A stretch of 64,000 nucleotides of DNA from Cyprinodon diabolis (GCA_030533445.1 CM060066.1:35162235-35226234); one strand, 5' to 3'. Shown: positions 51,201 through 62,452, counted from the stretch's first letter. Numbers and translations are program-made. Notes: generated by a model not told the origin, from the sequence alone.

Positions 51201-51539
51201 CTACTGACACTGCATTTTCAGCATGACTCAGTGTGGTGGGAACCACAACCAAAAATGTTGCATTAAAAGTAATGATGACAAATGTAAAGGAAAAGTACTG
51301 CAAAAAAAACAAAACAAGAAACAATAGTTTAAAGAAGCAGCAAACTTGCTGCACAAAACAGATGTGGGCCAGTTTGTTAGGGGAATCGTCCACCAATTCA
51401 GATGAGAATACATTATACTTACTTATGTAAATATACTCCTGTTCTATAATATAGTAACATTTTACAGTCATGCTTTAAAAAAAAGGCATGAATGAAAACC
51501 TACCTCTTTGCCCCAACTGTCTTCTAGGGATCCTGTTAT

Positions 51540-52351
51540 TGTTGGGATCCAGAGGCTTGCCCTCCAGAGGGCGCGGAGGATCCCCTCCTGTTGTATGTTT
51601 TTCTGTTGGGACTTGGGTTACTGTTGGGATCTGGAGATCTGCCACCTGTCTCCAGCAGAGAGCGCTGTGGGTCTCCTGGGCTGGAGCCTCCAGCACACCT
51701 GAGGATCATCAGCCCATCAGGGGACCTCCTACATAAGCAGCAGCCAGACCTGTCTTCGTCACCGGAGTGTTGACCAGTTTTGGTTAGCAGAACCTGATCC
51801 TCAGCCTGCACATAGAATCTCTGTCTGCTCTGGAGAGTAACCAGATTCTAACCAGCCTCTGTCTTCTCTGCTCACAGGAAAGTCGGACTGAAGTCTGTAG
51901 CTCTGGAGGAGCTTTTGCTTGGAAACCTGCCTGCCTGCCCAAGGAAACCAAACCTGAAGACAATCAGTCTGAAATCTCCAGCTAGTTCTCAAGGGAGAAC
52001 TAGGACATCAACTCAAGGTCTGAACCTCATTAGCCTAAAGCTAGACGCTGCTGCTGCTGAGCTCTCTGCTGAATCCACAGCCTCTGGACCCAACCGGTTC
52101 CCTCTCCCCATCGATCAGTCTGAACCTCATCAAGGTACAAACCAGAATCAAACCCCTGACAAGTCTTCCCCGCTACCTAGCTAACCAAACTATTCATCTC
52201 TGAAGATTACTCAGTGATTCCAGTCCCGGACCAGTACCAGAACCTGCTCATTAATATTCTTATGTGCTTCTCAATAATAAACTGTTAAACTTTTACTCCG
52301 TTTCCTGTGGTGTTCTGCGTGTGGGTTTTAACACAGAGACATATCATGACA
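51540..52351 (+). repeat. 5' LTR of element 3 (long variant)
   Basis: 812 bp from TGTTGGGATCCAGAGGC to ATCATGACA. It resembles the solo LTR at 61766-62452 but has an extra 82-bp leader: the starting word TGTTGGGATC occurs again at 51622, where the shorter LTRs begin. AATAAA near 52277 precedes the GTGTTCTG self-priming segment by about 35 nt. Confidence 0.88.
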
Positions 52352-53314
52352 GAACGCTTCGGCCATTCACAAAACCCAGCAGATCACCTCCGGAGGAGGC
52401 TTGAGGAACAAGCTACTCAGATCCATGAACACGACTCGACCCTCCGTGAGTTAAATACCAGTTTTCAGTTAAAAGAACAAACTTTTCAGGAATTAGCAGG
52501 CAACGTGAGAAACGCCAACACGACGCCAGCTCAACTTCCGGTTCCGGAGCCCGTTTCGTCACTTCCGGGATTCCATCCGTCACTTCCGGTTTCAGTTCAG
52601 CTTCTAAGGTCAGAATCTGCTTCGTCACTTCCTGATTTCCGTCCCTCACTATTTTCTGGTTTATCTAGTGAGTGTAAAAGTTTTCTGTGGCAATGCAAAT
52701 TATTTTTTGAACTCTATCCGTCCAGTTTCCCTGACGACGAGAGAAAAATAGTTTTTATTCTCTCAGAATTATCCGGTAAAGCCCACGAATGGAAAGAGAC
52801 CCATTTTTCTCCTGAATCCAGTATTACATGTACTCTAGAACAATTTTTAAACAAATTCACTCTAGTATTCTCCGATAATTCTGCTCAGTCTCAGGGTCTG
52901 TCTAACTTTTCACAAGGGAATAGAACTGTAGAGGAGCTTTCAATAGACTTTCGGGTCAGAGCCGCTGCTTCCTGCTGGACTGATGCTATGCTAAAAAATA
53001 TCTACCGCAACGCACTAAACAAAGAAATTAGGGATAAACTAGCAACCATAGATGAACCTGAAACCCTGGAAGAGCTCATTCACACAACCTTATATCTTGA
53101 TCACAGACTACGCACAAGAGTCAAACCCAGGTCTAGGAAACCAGTTCAACCCAGCTTAGCCCAGTCCAACCCAGCTCAGCCCAGTTCAGTCCAGATCTGC
53201 CCAGTCCAGTCCTGTCCAATCCAGTCCAGCCCAGTACAGCCCAGTACAGCTCTTTACAGCCCTGTTCAGTCCATCTCTGCCCAGTTCAGTCCAGTTCAGC
53301 CACCACTTACATGA
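52346..53314 (+). CDS. gag of element 3 (capsid, no zinc knuckle)
   Basis: 322 residues from ATG 52346, inside the LTR: MTERFGHSQNPADHLRRRL leader, an insert of repeated SLPGFHPSLP/SLPDFRPSLF-type peptides, then a capsid-like core (SSECKSFLWQCKLFF, KIVFILSELSGKAHEW, LSIDFRVRAAASCWTD, LATIDEPETLEELI). The end differs from elements 1 and 2: instead of a CCHC knuckle it runs into about 60 residues of Pro-Val-Gln-Ser repeats (cccagtccag-type unit, 53125-53305) and stops. The reading frame that continues downstream is one register away, so an indel within the repeat probably separated two halves of one protein. Confidence 0.85.
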   Translation: MTERFGHSQNPADHLRRRLEEQATQIHEHDSTLRELNTSFQLKEQTFQELAGNVRNANTTPAQLPVPEPVSSLPGFHPSLPVSVQLLRSESASSLPDFRPSLFSGLSSECKSFLWQCKLFFELYPSSFPDDERKIVFILSELSGKAHEWKETHFSPESSITCTLEQFLNKFTLVFSDNSAQSQGLSNFSQGNRTVEELSIDFRVRAAASCWTDAMLKNIYRNALNKEIRDKLATIDEPETLEELIHTTLYLDHRLRTRVKPRSRKPVQPSLAQSNPAQPSSVQICPVQSCPIQSSPVQPSTALYSPVQSISAQFSPVQPPLT

Positions 53315-53619
53315 CCGTCAGTTAGCACCATCCATTAAGAAGCTTAAAATCAAACCACAAGTCTCAACCCAAACAGTCAGAGCTCCTGTAATCCATGAGT
53401 CAGACCTCTGGAACTTTTATTACGGGGATCGAGATGATCTGTTCCCCTTCTTGTCACCTCATCATGAACCAACTAGTCCAACTCCTAAGTCTGTTCACAT
53501 TTCAGCTAAACCTGCACCTGAACCCACTTGCACACCAGTTAGCCTTTTGCCACAGTCAGTCTGTGAACCCATTAGCCCAGCTTCTAAGGAACCACGACGT
53601 AAGAGACGGCGTCGCCGTA

Positions 53620-53910
53620 AGCCAGCTCTGAGCCGTCTAGAGACCCCTGAACCAGCTCTGAGCCGTCTAGAGACCCCTGAGCCAGTTCTGAGCCGTCTAA
53701 AGACCCCTGAGTCAGCCCTGAGCCGTCTTGAGTCAGCTCTGTGCCATTTTGAAACCCCTGAGTCAGCTCCGTGCCGTTTAGAGAGCCCTGAACCAGCTCT
53801 GAGCAGTCTAGAGACCCCTGAGCCGGTTCTGAGCCGTCTAAAGACCCCTGAGTTAGCTCTGTGTCGTCCAGAGACCCCTGAGTTAGCTCTGTGCCGTCCA
53901 GAGACCCCTG
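53620..53910 (+). repeat. 30-bp minisatellite
   Basis: Tandem units of the type AGCTCTGAGCCGTCTAGAGA plus CCCCTGAACC, about ten copies with point differences. Confidence 0.9.
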
Positions 53911-54054
53911 AGCAGAACTTTAAAGAGGTGTCTCAATTTGAGGTATGTGATTTTACACCTCCTAGGACCTGTCTGCCGGCGCCCCTTACCGCCGAGAGTC
54001 CTCCGCGAGCATCACAAGCCTCTTCAGAGACTGAACCTTTGCCGCCATGGGCAG

Positions 54055-54540
54055 TTTTTCCCTTGCTGGATTTGGAGCCACAGTCGGTGGTCTCCTTTGT
54101 TCCTGATGTGGAGCCATAATCGGCGGACTCCCCTGCCCCTGATGTGTAGCCGCAATCGGCGAGCTCCTCTGTTCCTGATCCGGAGCCGCAATCGGCGGGC
54201 TCCTCTATTCCTGATCTGGAGCCGCAATCGGCGGGCTCCTCTGTTCCTGACCCGGAGCCACAATCGGCGGGCTCCTTTGTTCCTGACCCTGAGCCGCAAT
54301 CAGCGGGCTCCTCTGTTCCTGATCCGGAGCCGCAGTCGGCGGGCTCCTCTGTTCCTGATCCAGAGCCGCAGTCGGCGGGCTCCTCTGTTCCTGTTCCTGA
54401 GCCGCAGTCGGCGGTCACCTCAGAGCCTGTTCCTGAGCCGCAGTCGGCGGTCACCTCAGAGCCTGTTCCTGAGCCGCAGCCGGCGACCCCTCCTGCTCCA
54501 GCTCCTGAGCCGCAGTCAGCGGCCTTCTCGGACCCTGTTC
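54055..54540 (+). repeat. 36-bp minisatellite
   Basis: Tandem units beginning GCGGGCTCCTCTGTTCCTGA and ending GGAGCCGCAATCG; about a dozen full or partial copies, the last ones diverged (GTCACCTCAGAGCCTGTTCC). Confidence 0.92.
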
Positions 54541-54890
54541 CAGATCCGCAGTCCAAGGTCCCCTCTGTGATTTTTGCTGAGTCGCTGAAGAGGGGACGGG
54601 GTACCCGTTGGGGCTACCTGTTAAAACTGGGGCGTCATCCTCGCTGCCGGTTTCACGGCCGGCCACCTGAGACTCTACGATATAATCTTTCAGAGACTTT
54701 TGTTGTTTTCGTCCACCTTAAGCGGATCTTGTTTTTTGTTCAGGACTCTGTTTTTGTTTTTTGCCCTCCTTGCCTGTTTCCCCCTCCACCCACCCTGGGT
54801 GGGTTGTTTTTTGTTTTGGACTCTGTTTTTGTGTCTTGCCCTCCAATTTACCAGAACCTTCGAACACTACGCATGTGCAAACAAGGGTAA

Positions 54891-55805
54891 TTTATAAATG
54901 TTTTAAATAAGGTTGGGTCCAGATTAGCCAGCAGGTGGGTACGCGTCTGGACTATGGTCCGCTAATCTGTGACCTCTGCTCGAGATGCTCATGGTTAATA
55001 GTTCTTACAATATGACACCTCCAAGTTACAGTAATTGTTTTTTACCCACAATGCATTACAATATGCAATATTATATATACAATATTTTGTTTGCTGAGGT
55101 TGAAAGAACAAGCTGGGGGAGCAGAAAAGGTGTAACACCAGGAAGTGGAGGTATCCAACAAGCAGCTGAAAACTGGGAATTGACTCTGGGGAAGCTGTCA
55201 AACACTCAAAAATCCACGGTTTTAAAATACATGTTGGTGTTTGAATGTCTTAGTGGTAAAAGGGAAGGTCTAGCCTTTGGAGCGCTTCCTGGTTGTGACA
55301 CGACGTCATCACGTCTACCCCAAAAACAGCGCCAAACAAAATCCGACAGCTCGAGAAACACAGAAAAAACAACAAAAACAAAAAAATGGATATGGAATTG
55401 TTTTTGGAGGAGGAGAGTCGGCTTTGACGGCTTCGGCGGCATCAAAACCGGCAACGGATTTTTCTCAGGCTGGTGGAGTGCAGTGGAGAGGTAACATTTA
55501 CCTGCTATTATTTCCCGCACAGGGGCCCGTTAATGATCAGAATATACCAGCTATTACAAGCGCTTGTCAGCAGATTGATGAATATGTTTAAATATAAAAT
55601 TTTATATTTATTTGTAAGACTTGATATAAGCGTATGTTTGTAACTTTAGTAATTTGAATTGAATAGTTAAATGTGTACAAACCCTGTAAATAACTGACTT
55701 AAATCACTACTTTCACTACTACTAATGTGTTGAGAAGCCAAACTGTTGAGAAATATATCATTTTTTGTCAAAATTGTTATCCCCTTACTGCCTGATTTTA
55801 TTTGC

Positions 55806-55808
<3 letters not shown>
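54891..55808. other. Unassigned region with a possible promoter-like patch
   Basis: Contains a CpG-bearing stretch (55290-55330, GACACGACGTCATCACGTC, with a CRE-like core) followed by a short ATG frame (MDMELFLEEESRL, 55387) in a Gly/Ala-rich setting and a GGTAACAT at 55490. It could be a TE-derived or host first exon, but there is no downstream exon to support it. Confidence 0.3.

Positions 55809-55871
<63 letters not shown>
55809..55871. repeat. (AT)n microsatellite
   Basis: About 60 bases of AT dinucleotide with one ACATATAT interruption, ending in a short GT run. Confidence 0.95.
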
Positions 55872-55879
55872 GGGTGTGT

Positions 55880-58749
55880 GTGTATTTCATTACATTATCC
55901 AAACCTGAACATACTTTGTATTTTTTTTAAGTTTTCCCACTTTTTTTGGCCTGTTATGGCTCAACTTTTCCCTCCAGGCCAACAGAAATGAGAAGAGATA
56001 AAGACACAACTATCACCTCTATCACAAATATAAGATTAACAAAAAGTGTAATCTGGGCATCATTTCATGTGATCGAAAGATTATATTTGTACTTTGGTGT
56101 TTGAACAGGACTTCTTTTGACTTGTGTGACTTTTACATAGAAAGACAGCATGTAGATGGAATTCTGCCTCAACTCTTCCCTCCATCCGACTGCAGCAGTA
56201 TTTTTGTTCCCGATGATAAGATGTTGTGATAAGATGTTTTTTCAATAAAACTTCTGTTGCAATAAAAGTCATATTTATTTATATTTGCTTTATTTATTGT
56301 CTCTGTTTTCAATTCAGGACCATTGTTGACTTAAAAACAGATGTATTACCCCCAAAACAACAAAAAACCCACTGCATCAATTGCAGTTAAGCCCGGCTAA
56401 AATCACACAATGATCTCCTCTAAATGTCTTCTATAATCTGGGTCCGAAATACAAACAAACTTAAGCTCACTTCCCAGAAACAGGAGCTTGTAGCGTCATC
56501 ATCTGAAAACAAGCATAAAGCTCTATGCAGTAATAGATGCATAAGAAAAGTTAACTAAAATATTAAACTGTTAATATTAAAACATTCTTAAAACAGACTC
56601 TCAGAGGCCTCTTCGCTGCTGTATTGGGAATTATTTGTCTTAAACTACAAACTTTCTTAAAACTGAGATGTTGTGTTTTTTATCTGATATCTCAAAAATG
56701 TTTTAGATTAACAGTGTTACAAATGTTTCAGACAATTTGGTGGCATGGGAAAATGTGCTCTTTGCAAGGTCACATAAACCCATAACATACAAATGATATT
56801 TTTTTTGTTGCAAAAAAATAAATAAAAGCCTTCCTGAAAGATGAAGAAAAAGCTAATGTCTTTTTCAAACTCAAGGAATAGATCTCACAAATCTGTTAAA
56901 GAGAAAGATGTGTGTTAATTTAAAAATGAGACAATGAAATACCAGTTCAAAAATTTTATACACTTAAAAGTGTCATTTATCCTGTACCGTTAAACTGCAA
57001 AAGCAACAGGAAAAAACTGTAGGATGCATATTTTAATTAAAGCCATAATTTCCAGGGAGGTCTTAAAAGATTTTCTAAAAAGACATCATTCCGGAGAAGG
57101 CTGGAAAGAAATAAAGCAGGATTGAAAAAACAAATCTAATTTTAACAGTGATGACATTGTGATTTGAGATAACATGAGGGAACAGGGATACTACAACACA
57201 TATTTTCTCCAAAATAAATTAACACACCAAAAAAATATATACCATGCAGCTAACAGGAACGAAAAAGAGCTATAGATAACTCTGGTAAATACCAGCTGTG
57301 TGAGGAAAGTATGCATTCTTCATACAGTTTATAGATTGAAACCTTTTTTTCCAAAGACAAAACTCAGGCCTGACTAATGTGTTCCAGATTTTGGTGGAAG
57401 GCTCCATTACGATCTGATACAATAAAGCTGAATTTGTGGGCCATAAATCCAAAAGCTATCATGACAAAAACCTTATATTCATAACAGGAGCCAGAGTGAA
57501 TTTAGGGATTATTTTCCTTTAGATGAATGGAAAATTGTGTAAAAGCAGATAAAATTAAGAACCAAGTTCCAGATTGTTTTGCTCAAAAAGGTTCAAGTTG
57601 GCGGGAAGACTGACATTTAAGCTATATTAAGATTTTATTTTGATCAAACCAACAACTGACTGGCTTTACCAAAGGAAAATGTCAGCTTATGTGTGACCTA
57701 GCCAGCGCCTTGGATGAAATATGAAAGAAATTTTTTTAAAGAGAGCTTTGAACAACATGGAAATGTTGGAGACAGAGTGTGCAAATATTGGCAGTTTAAA
57801 ATACTGGACACTAGATTCCTACTGCAGAAGACTACTTAAGTCAAAAGCTACTTCAAAAAAGTATAATTTATAAGTTCTGCATCCTTATGCAAATAGTTTA
57901 CACCTGCTTTTATATGTTCTATTCATTTTCCATGTTCCAGCATTTAAATCAATTTTAGTCCTCAGTTCAAATATACATTGGCATTTTAAATCCCAAAATG
58001 ATTCCTAATTTTGAGTTTTTGATTTTTAAGTTGTACAATGTGGTCTCTGAGAAAAACATGAGGCCAACAGGGATGAAGATCCTTGTAGATATTTTATCAC
58101 TTTGCACAATGTCATGGAATGCATCACCCATTTAATATGTAAGTGTGCCAAGTTATTCACATACTTTACCTTGCTACTTGTACACCATCCAAAGCATCAT
58201 AAATCTTTTGCATTTTTGATTTTCATATGACAACAACACTAATATTCACCAGGATTTTTGGCATCTTTCAGACTAAGTTAACTACAGTGAAGGGCTTCCA
58301 TTTCATGAACTTCAGCAGCATTAACCTTGCACATATTTCATACAGATTGATTTGGAATACAATTTTAGAGCAAATGGAAAAGAAAAATACAAAAAAAAAA
58401 AATCTAATGCACATCAGCACAGAAAACATATCAACCAATAAAAATAAAGACCAGCTTTCATTTAAGTATTTTAAGGCAATTATAACAAAACCCCAGTCAC
58501 CTGATGTTTTTGAAAATGCCCATCCTTATAAATTTTGTTAGTTTGGCCACAGAGTTGATATTTGTTCAGCAAATGTTATGCATACTGTTCAAACATTGCA
58601 TAAAGCTAGCACCTGGTGTTTGAGAGTGGCGTTGGTCACTTTTTCACAAGAGAATGTAAGCCCATTCTACCAACAGTAACAATCAACCAAACTTGATGCC
58701 ATCAGGCTCAACAGTCTCGAATCTACCAGCTTCACATTATTTAGAGAGT
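55880..58749 (-). other. Region 3' of slc47a-like gene; no further coding seen
   Basis: A+T-rich sequence downstream of the slc47a stop codon. Candidate poly(A) signals on the minus strand are ATTAAA at 58131-58136 and AATAAA at 57634-57639, implying a 3' UTR of roughly 0.6-1.1 kb. Open frames here have no recognisable domains. Confidence 0.4.
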
Positions 58750-58979
58750 TCACTTAAACATGTTGGTGAAGAAGCGTGAGACCAAAATTCCTACAGCGAG
58801 GACAATGAACATGATCAGCACCGCAAGGCCTCTCCGTAAAACCAGCTGCTTGACCGACAGGAGGTCACCCACTGTGGTGGTGGTGGCTTTACTCTGCTCA
58901 GGAGGATGGACCTCCTGGTAGGCATTTTCCTCCTCATCCCGATGAGATAATGATACACCAACCTGGCTCTGGTTACAGG
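58750..58979 (-). CDS. slc47a1: MATE exporter SLC47A-like, last coding exon
   Basis: 230 nt, from acceptor TATTCAG to TGA at 58750-58752. It encodes an acidic cytosolic linker (SHRDEEENAYQEV), a polar stretch (SKATTTTVGD), then KQLVLRRGLAVLIMFIVLAV, the basic LVLRRG motif plus final membrane helix typical of the vertebrate MATE C-terminus, ending RFFTNMFK. It joins exon 59364-59427 in phase 1 (G|CC). Confidence 0.88.
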
Positions 58980-59363
58980 CTGAATATTAGACAGAATCAT
59001 TTTTAATATTATAGGATATAATTTGAAAGACATTCACCTTTTACAATCATATAAAGAGGGAAGCGTAGCCATATTAAAACCTCTTTATAAAATTACTTGT
59101 TAAACAGTTTTAGAATCCAGGTCAGTCGTCCTCTTTTCATGTTAAAATGTGATTACTGTCAATAAAAATGTATGTGTAAGTGTTTAAACATGTAAAAGTA
59201 ACTGAATGCATTTGAAAAAAAAATCAAAAATCCAAAAATTTAGTTGTAATTGTCCCTCGTTTAAACTTATACATACATATGCCATTTTTTTTTATTTATG
59301 AAAAGGAAATTTTTGAAGATAGGAATCTAAGTTACAAACTTTCTGTTAGTATTCTCAACTTAC
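58980..59363 (-). other. slc47a-like terminal intron
   Basis: 384-bp intron with GTAAGT donor and TTCAG acceptor on the minus strand; no other feature. Confidence 0.75.
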
Positions 59364-59427
59364 CTGAATTATCCACCTTAGTCGTTTCTCTTTCTTCTTT
59401 AATCTGTACTCCTGCCCTCACAAGCGC
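59364..59427 (-). CDS. slc47a1: MATE exporter SLC47A-like, penultimate coding exon
   Basis: 64-nt exon (acceptor TAACCAG, donor GTAAGT) encoding ALVRAGVQIKEERETTKVDN and the first base of the next codon. It is the charged cytosolic linker after TM12; the opening follows KAAQE of the upstream exon, as KKACQQAQV does in human MATE1. A 3.2-kb intron full of repeats separates it from the upstream exon. Confidence 0.82.
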
Positions 59428-60433
59428 CTGGTTAGAGGCATGAAGCTTTTGTTAAAATGGATTTAATAAAACAAACTTTCTCTATATGCTTGTTATTTTC
59501 AACTGGAATTCCCTGATTGTAGCACTCATCTAAACTTCAGGCAATAGTCTCTCCAGAGAAAGAATTTATTTTTATGAGGGATTCTACTTCAAGAAAGGTG
59601 TTCCATAATTCTAGAAATCAAATTCTACAAAATTTAAGAGGTTGAGAGTAAAGCTGTCTTCAGACAGCTCCTCACCCCCTTTTGCTCTAACATAGTATCA
59701 AAAGTATTTTACAGAGCTGCTAAGACAAACATTCCACATTTTTCATGCCAGGGCTGTTACAAATATGAGCTGGGGATGCTGTGATAGGATCAAACTCCTG
59801 CAATTTGTGCATATATTCTGGTTAATGTGAGACTAATGGAAGCTGTACGCCAATCTCCATTTGCCTTCAGTGTTAAGTAGCGCAGAGGAATTGATGCACA
59901 GGGCACAAGGCATGCTTTTTAGTGCAGAATGCATTGTAGACAGTTCCTAGACCCTATTCCCTATGGAAATACGTATGGTATTTCCACTTCAACAGTAAAG
60001 TTGAAACTAATGGTGTAAGGAGAAATCTTTCAACTAACCTACAGTATGTTTATTGTTCTGTGGAGAACATTTTCCACGAAATTAAAAAATATTGAAGAAA
60101 AAGATTAAGGTATGCCATTTAGATAACAGAAATCCAATCTGGAATGGGCCCTTCTTTGAGCAGCTGTTTAACTCCACTACGCAATTTACTACTTCATTAT
60201 TTATAAAACAATTTAAAACAACCATGCCTGTGACAAAGGGTAGCACTTTTATCACTCAAGTAAAAGTATAAGCCCTACTGTTTTTTCCTCGAATATAAGT
60301 GTGAAAAACACAAGTTTTAAAACTACTTAAAGTATGAAAGTAAAAGTAGAGCAGGAAAAAAATCTTAAGGACAGAAACTTTACTGCACTACCCTATTAAA
60401 GGATATATTTTTTTTTACAATTCTGACTGATAA

Positions 60434-60795
60434 CTTCCATCCATCTATTTTCTGTCACAGTTGTCCCAAGCGGGGGGTTTTGGTGCTTATCTCTAGCTAT
60501 CTAAGGGCGAGTGGCGGGGTACACCCTGAACAGGTCGCCAGTCTATCACAGGGCAGCACAGAGACAAACGTGACAAACAACCATTCAGGCAGTCACACCT
60601 AAGGAGAATTTAGATAAGCCAATTAACCTAATGGCTCATGTTTTTGGACTGTGGGAGGAAGGCAGAGTACCCGGAGAGAACCCTGCATGCTCAGGGAAGA
60701 CATGCAAACTCCATGCAGAGAGACCCCGAGTTGGAATTTGAACCCAGAGCCTTCTTGTTTCAAGGCAGCTGTGCTATCTACTGCTCCCTTGACAA
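60434..60795 (-). mobile_element. DANA/Mermaid-type tRNA-derived SINE
   Basis: On the minus strand: tRNA-like region with GGTTCAAATTCCAACTC (B box, 60728-60744), then GGAGTTTGCATGTCTTCCCT, CTCCGGGTACTCTGCCTTCC, CCCACAGTCCAAAAACATG, GGTTAATTGGCTTATCTAAA, GCGACCTGTTCAGGGTGTAC and a GATGGATGG tail. These are the ordered landmarks of this fish SINE class. It sits in the slc47a intron in the gene's own orientation. Confidence 0.85.
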
Positions 60796-61765
60796 CTTCC
60801 TAAAGGGCAGATTAGACCTCTGCAACAACACACATCAAATGTCGCTTGGGTCTGGTCGCGAATCAATTTTCCGGGTATACTTCTGCACTGTCAGTCCAAA
60901 GTGCAAGGGAGAGCCTATTCAAGAACTCGTGAGAACTTCAGCGGATTGTCACAAGGACTTCGGTGGTGCCGGCGGGAGTGTATATCTTCCAAAACGACAA
61001 TGGCGCATCTGCAAGATATCACGGTCATGGATAGAGTTGCTAGACATAGAAGAGGAACAGGTTCTGCTAATAGAGTTGGCAAAAAGACCGATTAACCTTT
61101 TGTTGTAGTTATCCATTGTAGTTTTTCCTCGGCTATTAAAAATCACGTGCCCTGGCCCCGAATCGAGAAGGACGACCACAAAGACAGCCGCAAGGGCATA
61201 CCAAGGACCAATCATAGCTGCTTTTTGTCTGCGCACTGCTGCCTGAGGTCTGCACCGATTTGCGACCGTCCGATGCATAGTCAGGATTTTTTTGAGGTGC
61301 GTGACGACCGTTGCAGAACCTCTGCGCAGGGGGCGTGGTCGCGCGCAGAGACAGATTTGACGTTTTCAGGGCTATGCGTCAGAAGCATAAATTGGCCTTA
61401 CTTAATATTCTTAGCTTTTTAACTAATGGCAACAGTGAGAATGTTAACATTGCATCATCTTGAAAAACTATACTTTTGTTATCTGGTCCAAGTCCAAGTT
61501 CAATTACAAAGAAATTAATTGTCTGGGGGAAACAAATTATTTTGATGGTTTGTATTTTTTCTAAATAACAAAAGGCCATAACAAAAATGTGCTTAAATGA
61601 AACAAAACTAATGAGTCTATTTTCAAAATGTAAGGAGTAGAAAGTAGAGATAATTGCAAAACAATGTAAGGAGTAGAAGTAAAAACATGTCTAAAAAAAA
61701 AGTAATTACTTCAGTAAAGTTTAGATAGCCAAAATTTCAAATTAAGTAAGGTAACGAAGTATGTG
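60796..61765. other. Intronic sequence, unassigned
   Basis: Intron of the slc47a-like gene. Blocks near 60230-60400 and 61680-61760 share CAAGTAAAAGTA/TACTTCAGTAAAG-like words in opposite sense and may be ends of a larger mobile element enclosing the SINE. The middle (60830-61380) is less A+T-rich, with no recognised coding. Confidence 0.35.
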
Positions 61766-62452
61766 TGTTGGGATCTGGGGATGTACCACCTTCCACCAGC
61801 AGAGTGCGCCGTGGGTCTCCTGGGCTGGAGCCCTCCAGCACACCTGAGACCCATCTACTCATCAGGAGACCTTCCCTACATAAGCAGCTGCCAGACCTTC
61901 CTTCAATGCCGCAGTGTTGACCCTAGTTTGGTTAGCAACCTGAGCCTCTGTTACCAGAAAGAATCTTAGTTGTCTCAAGTGAGAAAACTGATTCTAATCC
62001 TCCTCTGTCTTTGCTCACAGGAAACCTGTCTCAAGCCTGAAGTTCTGGGTGAGCTTAACCTGAAGATTCCTATCTGGATTTCCCCTGCTGCTCTCAGAGA
62101 AGAGCTGGAAACTCTGATCAAGGTCTGCCATTCAAAGTCAGAAGTAGACGCTGCAGCTGCTTGTGTACTCTGCTGAACCAACAGTCTCTGGACCCAACGG
62201 TTCCCTCTTTCACAAGAGAAGCCTGGACTCCGTCAAGGTAGACTCAGAATTATCTTAAAAGACTCAATTGATCATCTGACTGCCCGGCTAATCAAACTAT
62301 CCATCTCTGCAGACATCAGTGAACCCAACCCGGACCAGTTCCAGATCCAGTTCATGTTCTTGTGTCAAACTAACTTCAATAAACTCTGTTAAACTTTTAC
62401 CCAGCCTCCGTTGTGTTCTGCATGTGGGTTTGATTTAAAACCAATCATGACA
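61766..62452 (+). mobile_element. Solo LTR of the sushi-like family
   Basis: 687 bp from TGTTGGGATCTGGGG to CCAATCATGACA, bracketed by the 5-bp duplication ATGTG (61761-61765, 62453-62457). It is the plus-oriented counterpart of the element 2 LTR, with AATAAACTCTGTTAAAC about 35 nt before GTGTTCTGCATG. The internal region is gone, as after LTR-LTR recombination. It lies antisense in an slc47a intron. Confidence 0.95.

Larger units (their letters stand above)
51540..54890 (+). mobile_element. Sushi-like LTR element 3: LTR plus gag plus repetitive frame, no pol
   Basis: An LTR of the same superfamily as elements 1 and 2 (plus orientation) is followed by a gag frame clearly related to theirs, then by about 1.6 kb of repeat-rich coding-like sequence. 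No protease, RT, integrase or chromodomain is present, and no 3' LTR was found before 55 kb, so the right limit is the last in-frame stop and is approximate. It may be a 3'-truncated copy of a nonautonomous element that relied on relatives for enzymes. Confidence 0.75.
53313..54890 (+). pseudogene. Repetitive Glu/Pro-rich frame fused to gag in element 3
   Basis: Frame open from within the gag tail (HDRQLAPSIKKLKIKPQ) through a basic patch (KEPRRKRRRRRKP near 53590-53625), about ten copies of a 10-residue unit like ALSRLETPEP (53620-53910), then roughly a dozen copies of a 12-residue unit like SAGSSVPDPEPQ (54055-54540), and a tail with RGRGTRWGYLL and RFHGRPPETLRY. In-frame stops at 54117 (TAA where CAA, Gln, is the repeat consensus) and 54147 (TAG where GAG, Glu, is expected) look like recent point changes. 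No known domain is recognised. Calling it protein-coding rests on frame conservation across units: both unit lengths, 30 and 36 nt, are multiples of three. Confidence 0.6.

Noticed and set aside
53620..54540. CRISPR-like array
   Set aside because: Units are contiguous tandem repeats without spacers, in a eukaryotic LTR element.
53933..54556. Minus-strand Cys-Gly-Ser-rich protein (ADCGSGSGTEEP repeats)
   Set aside because: Antisense shadow of the 36-bp minisatellite; the element and gag read on the plus strand.
58815..59033. Minus-strand open frame overlapping the last slc47a exon
   Set aside because: It is in a different frame from the exon that continues the MATE C-terminus in phase, and it reads through the TTCAG acceptor into the intron.
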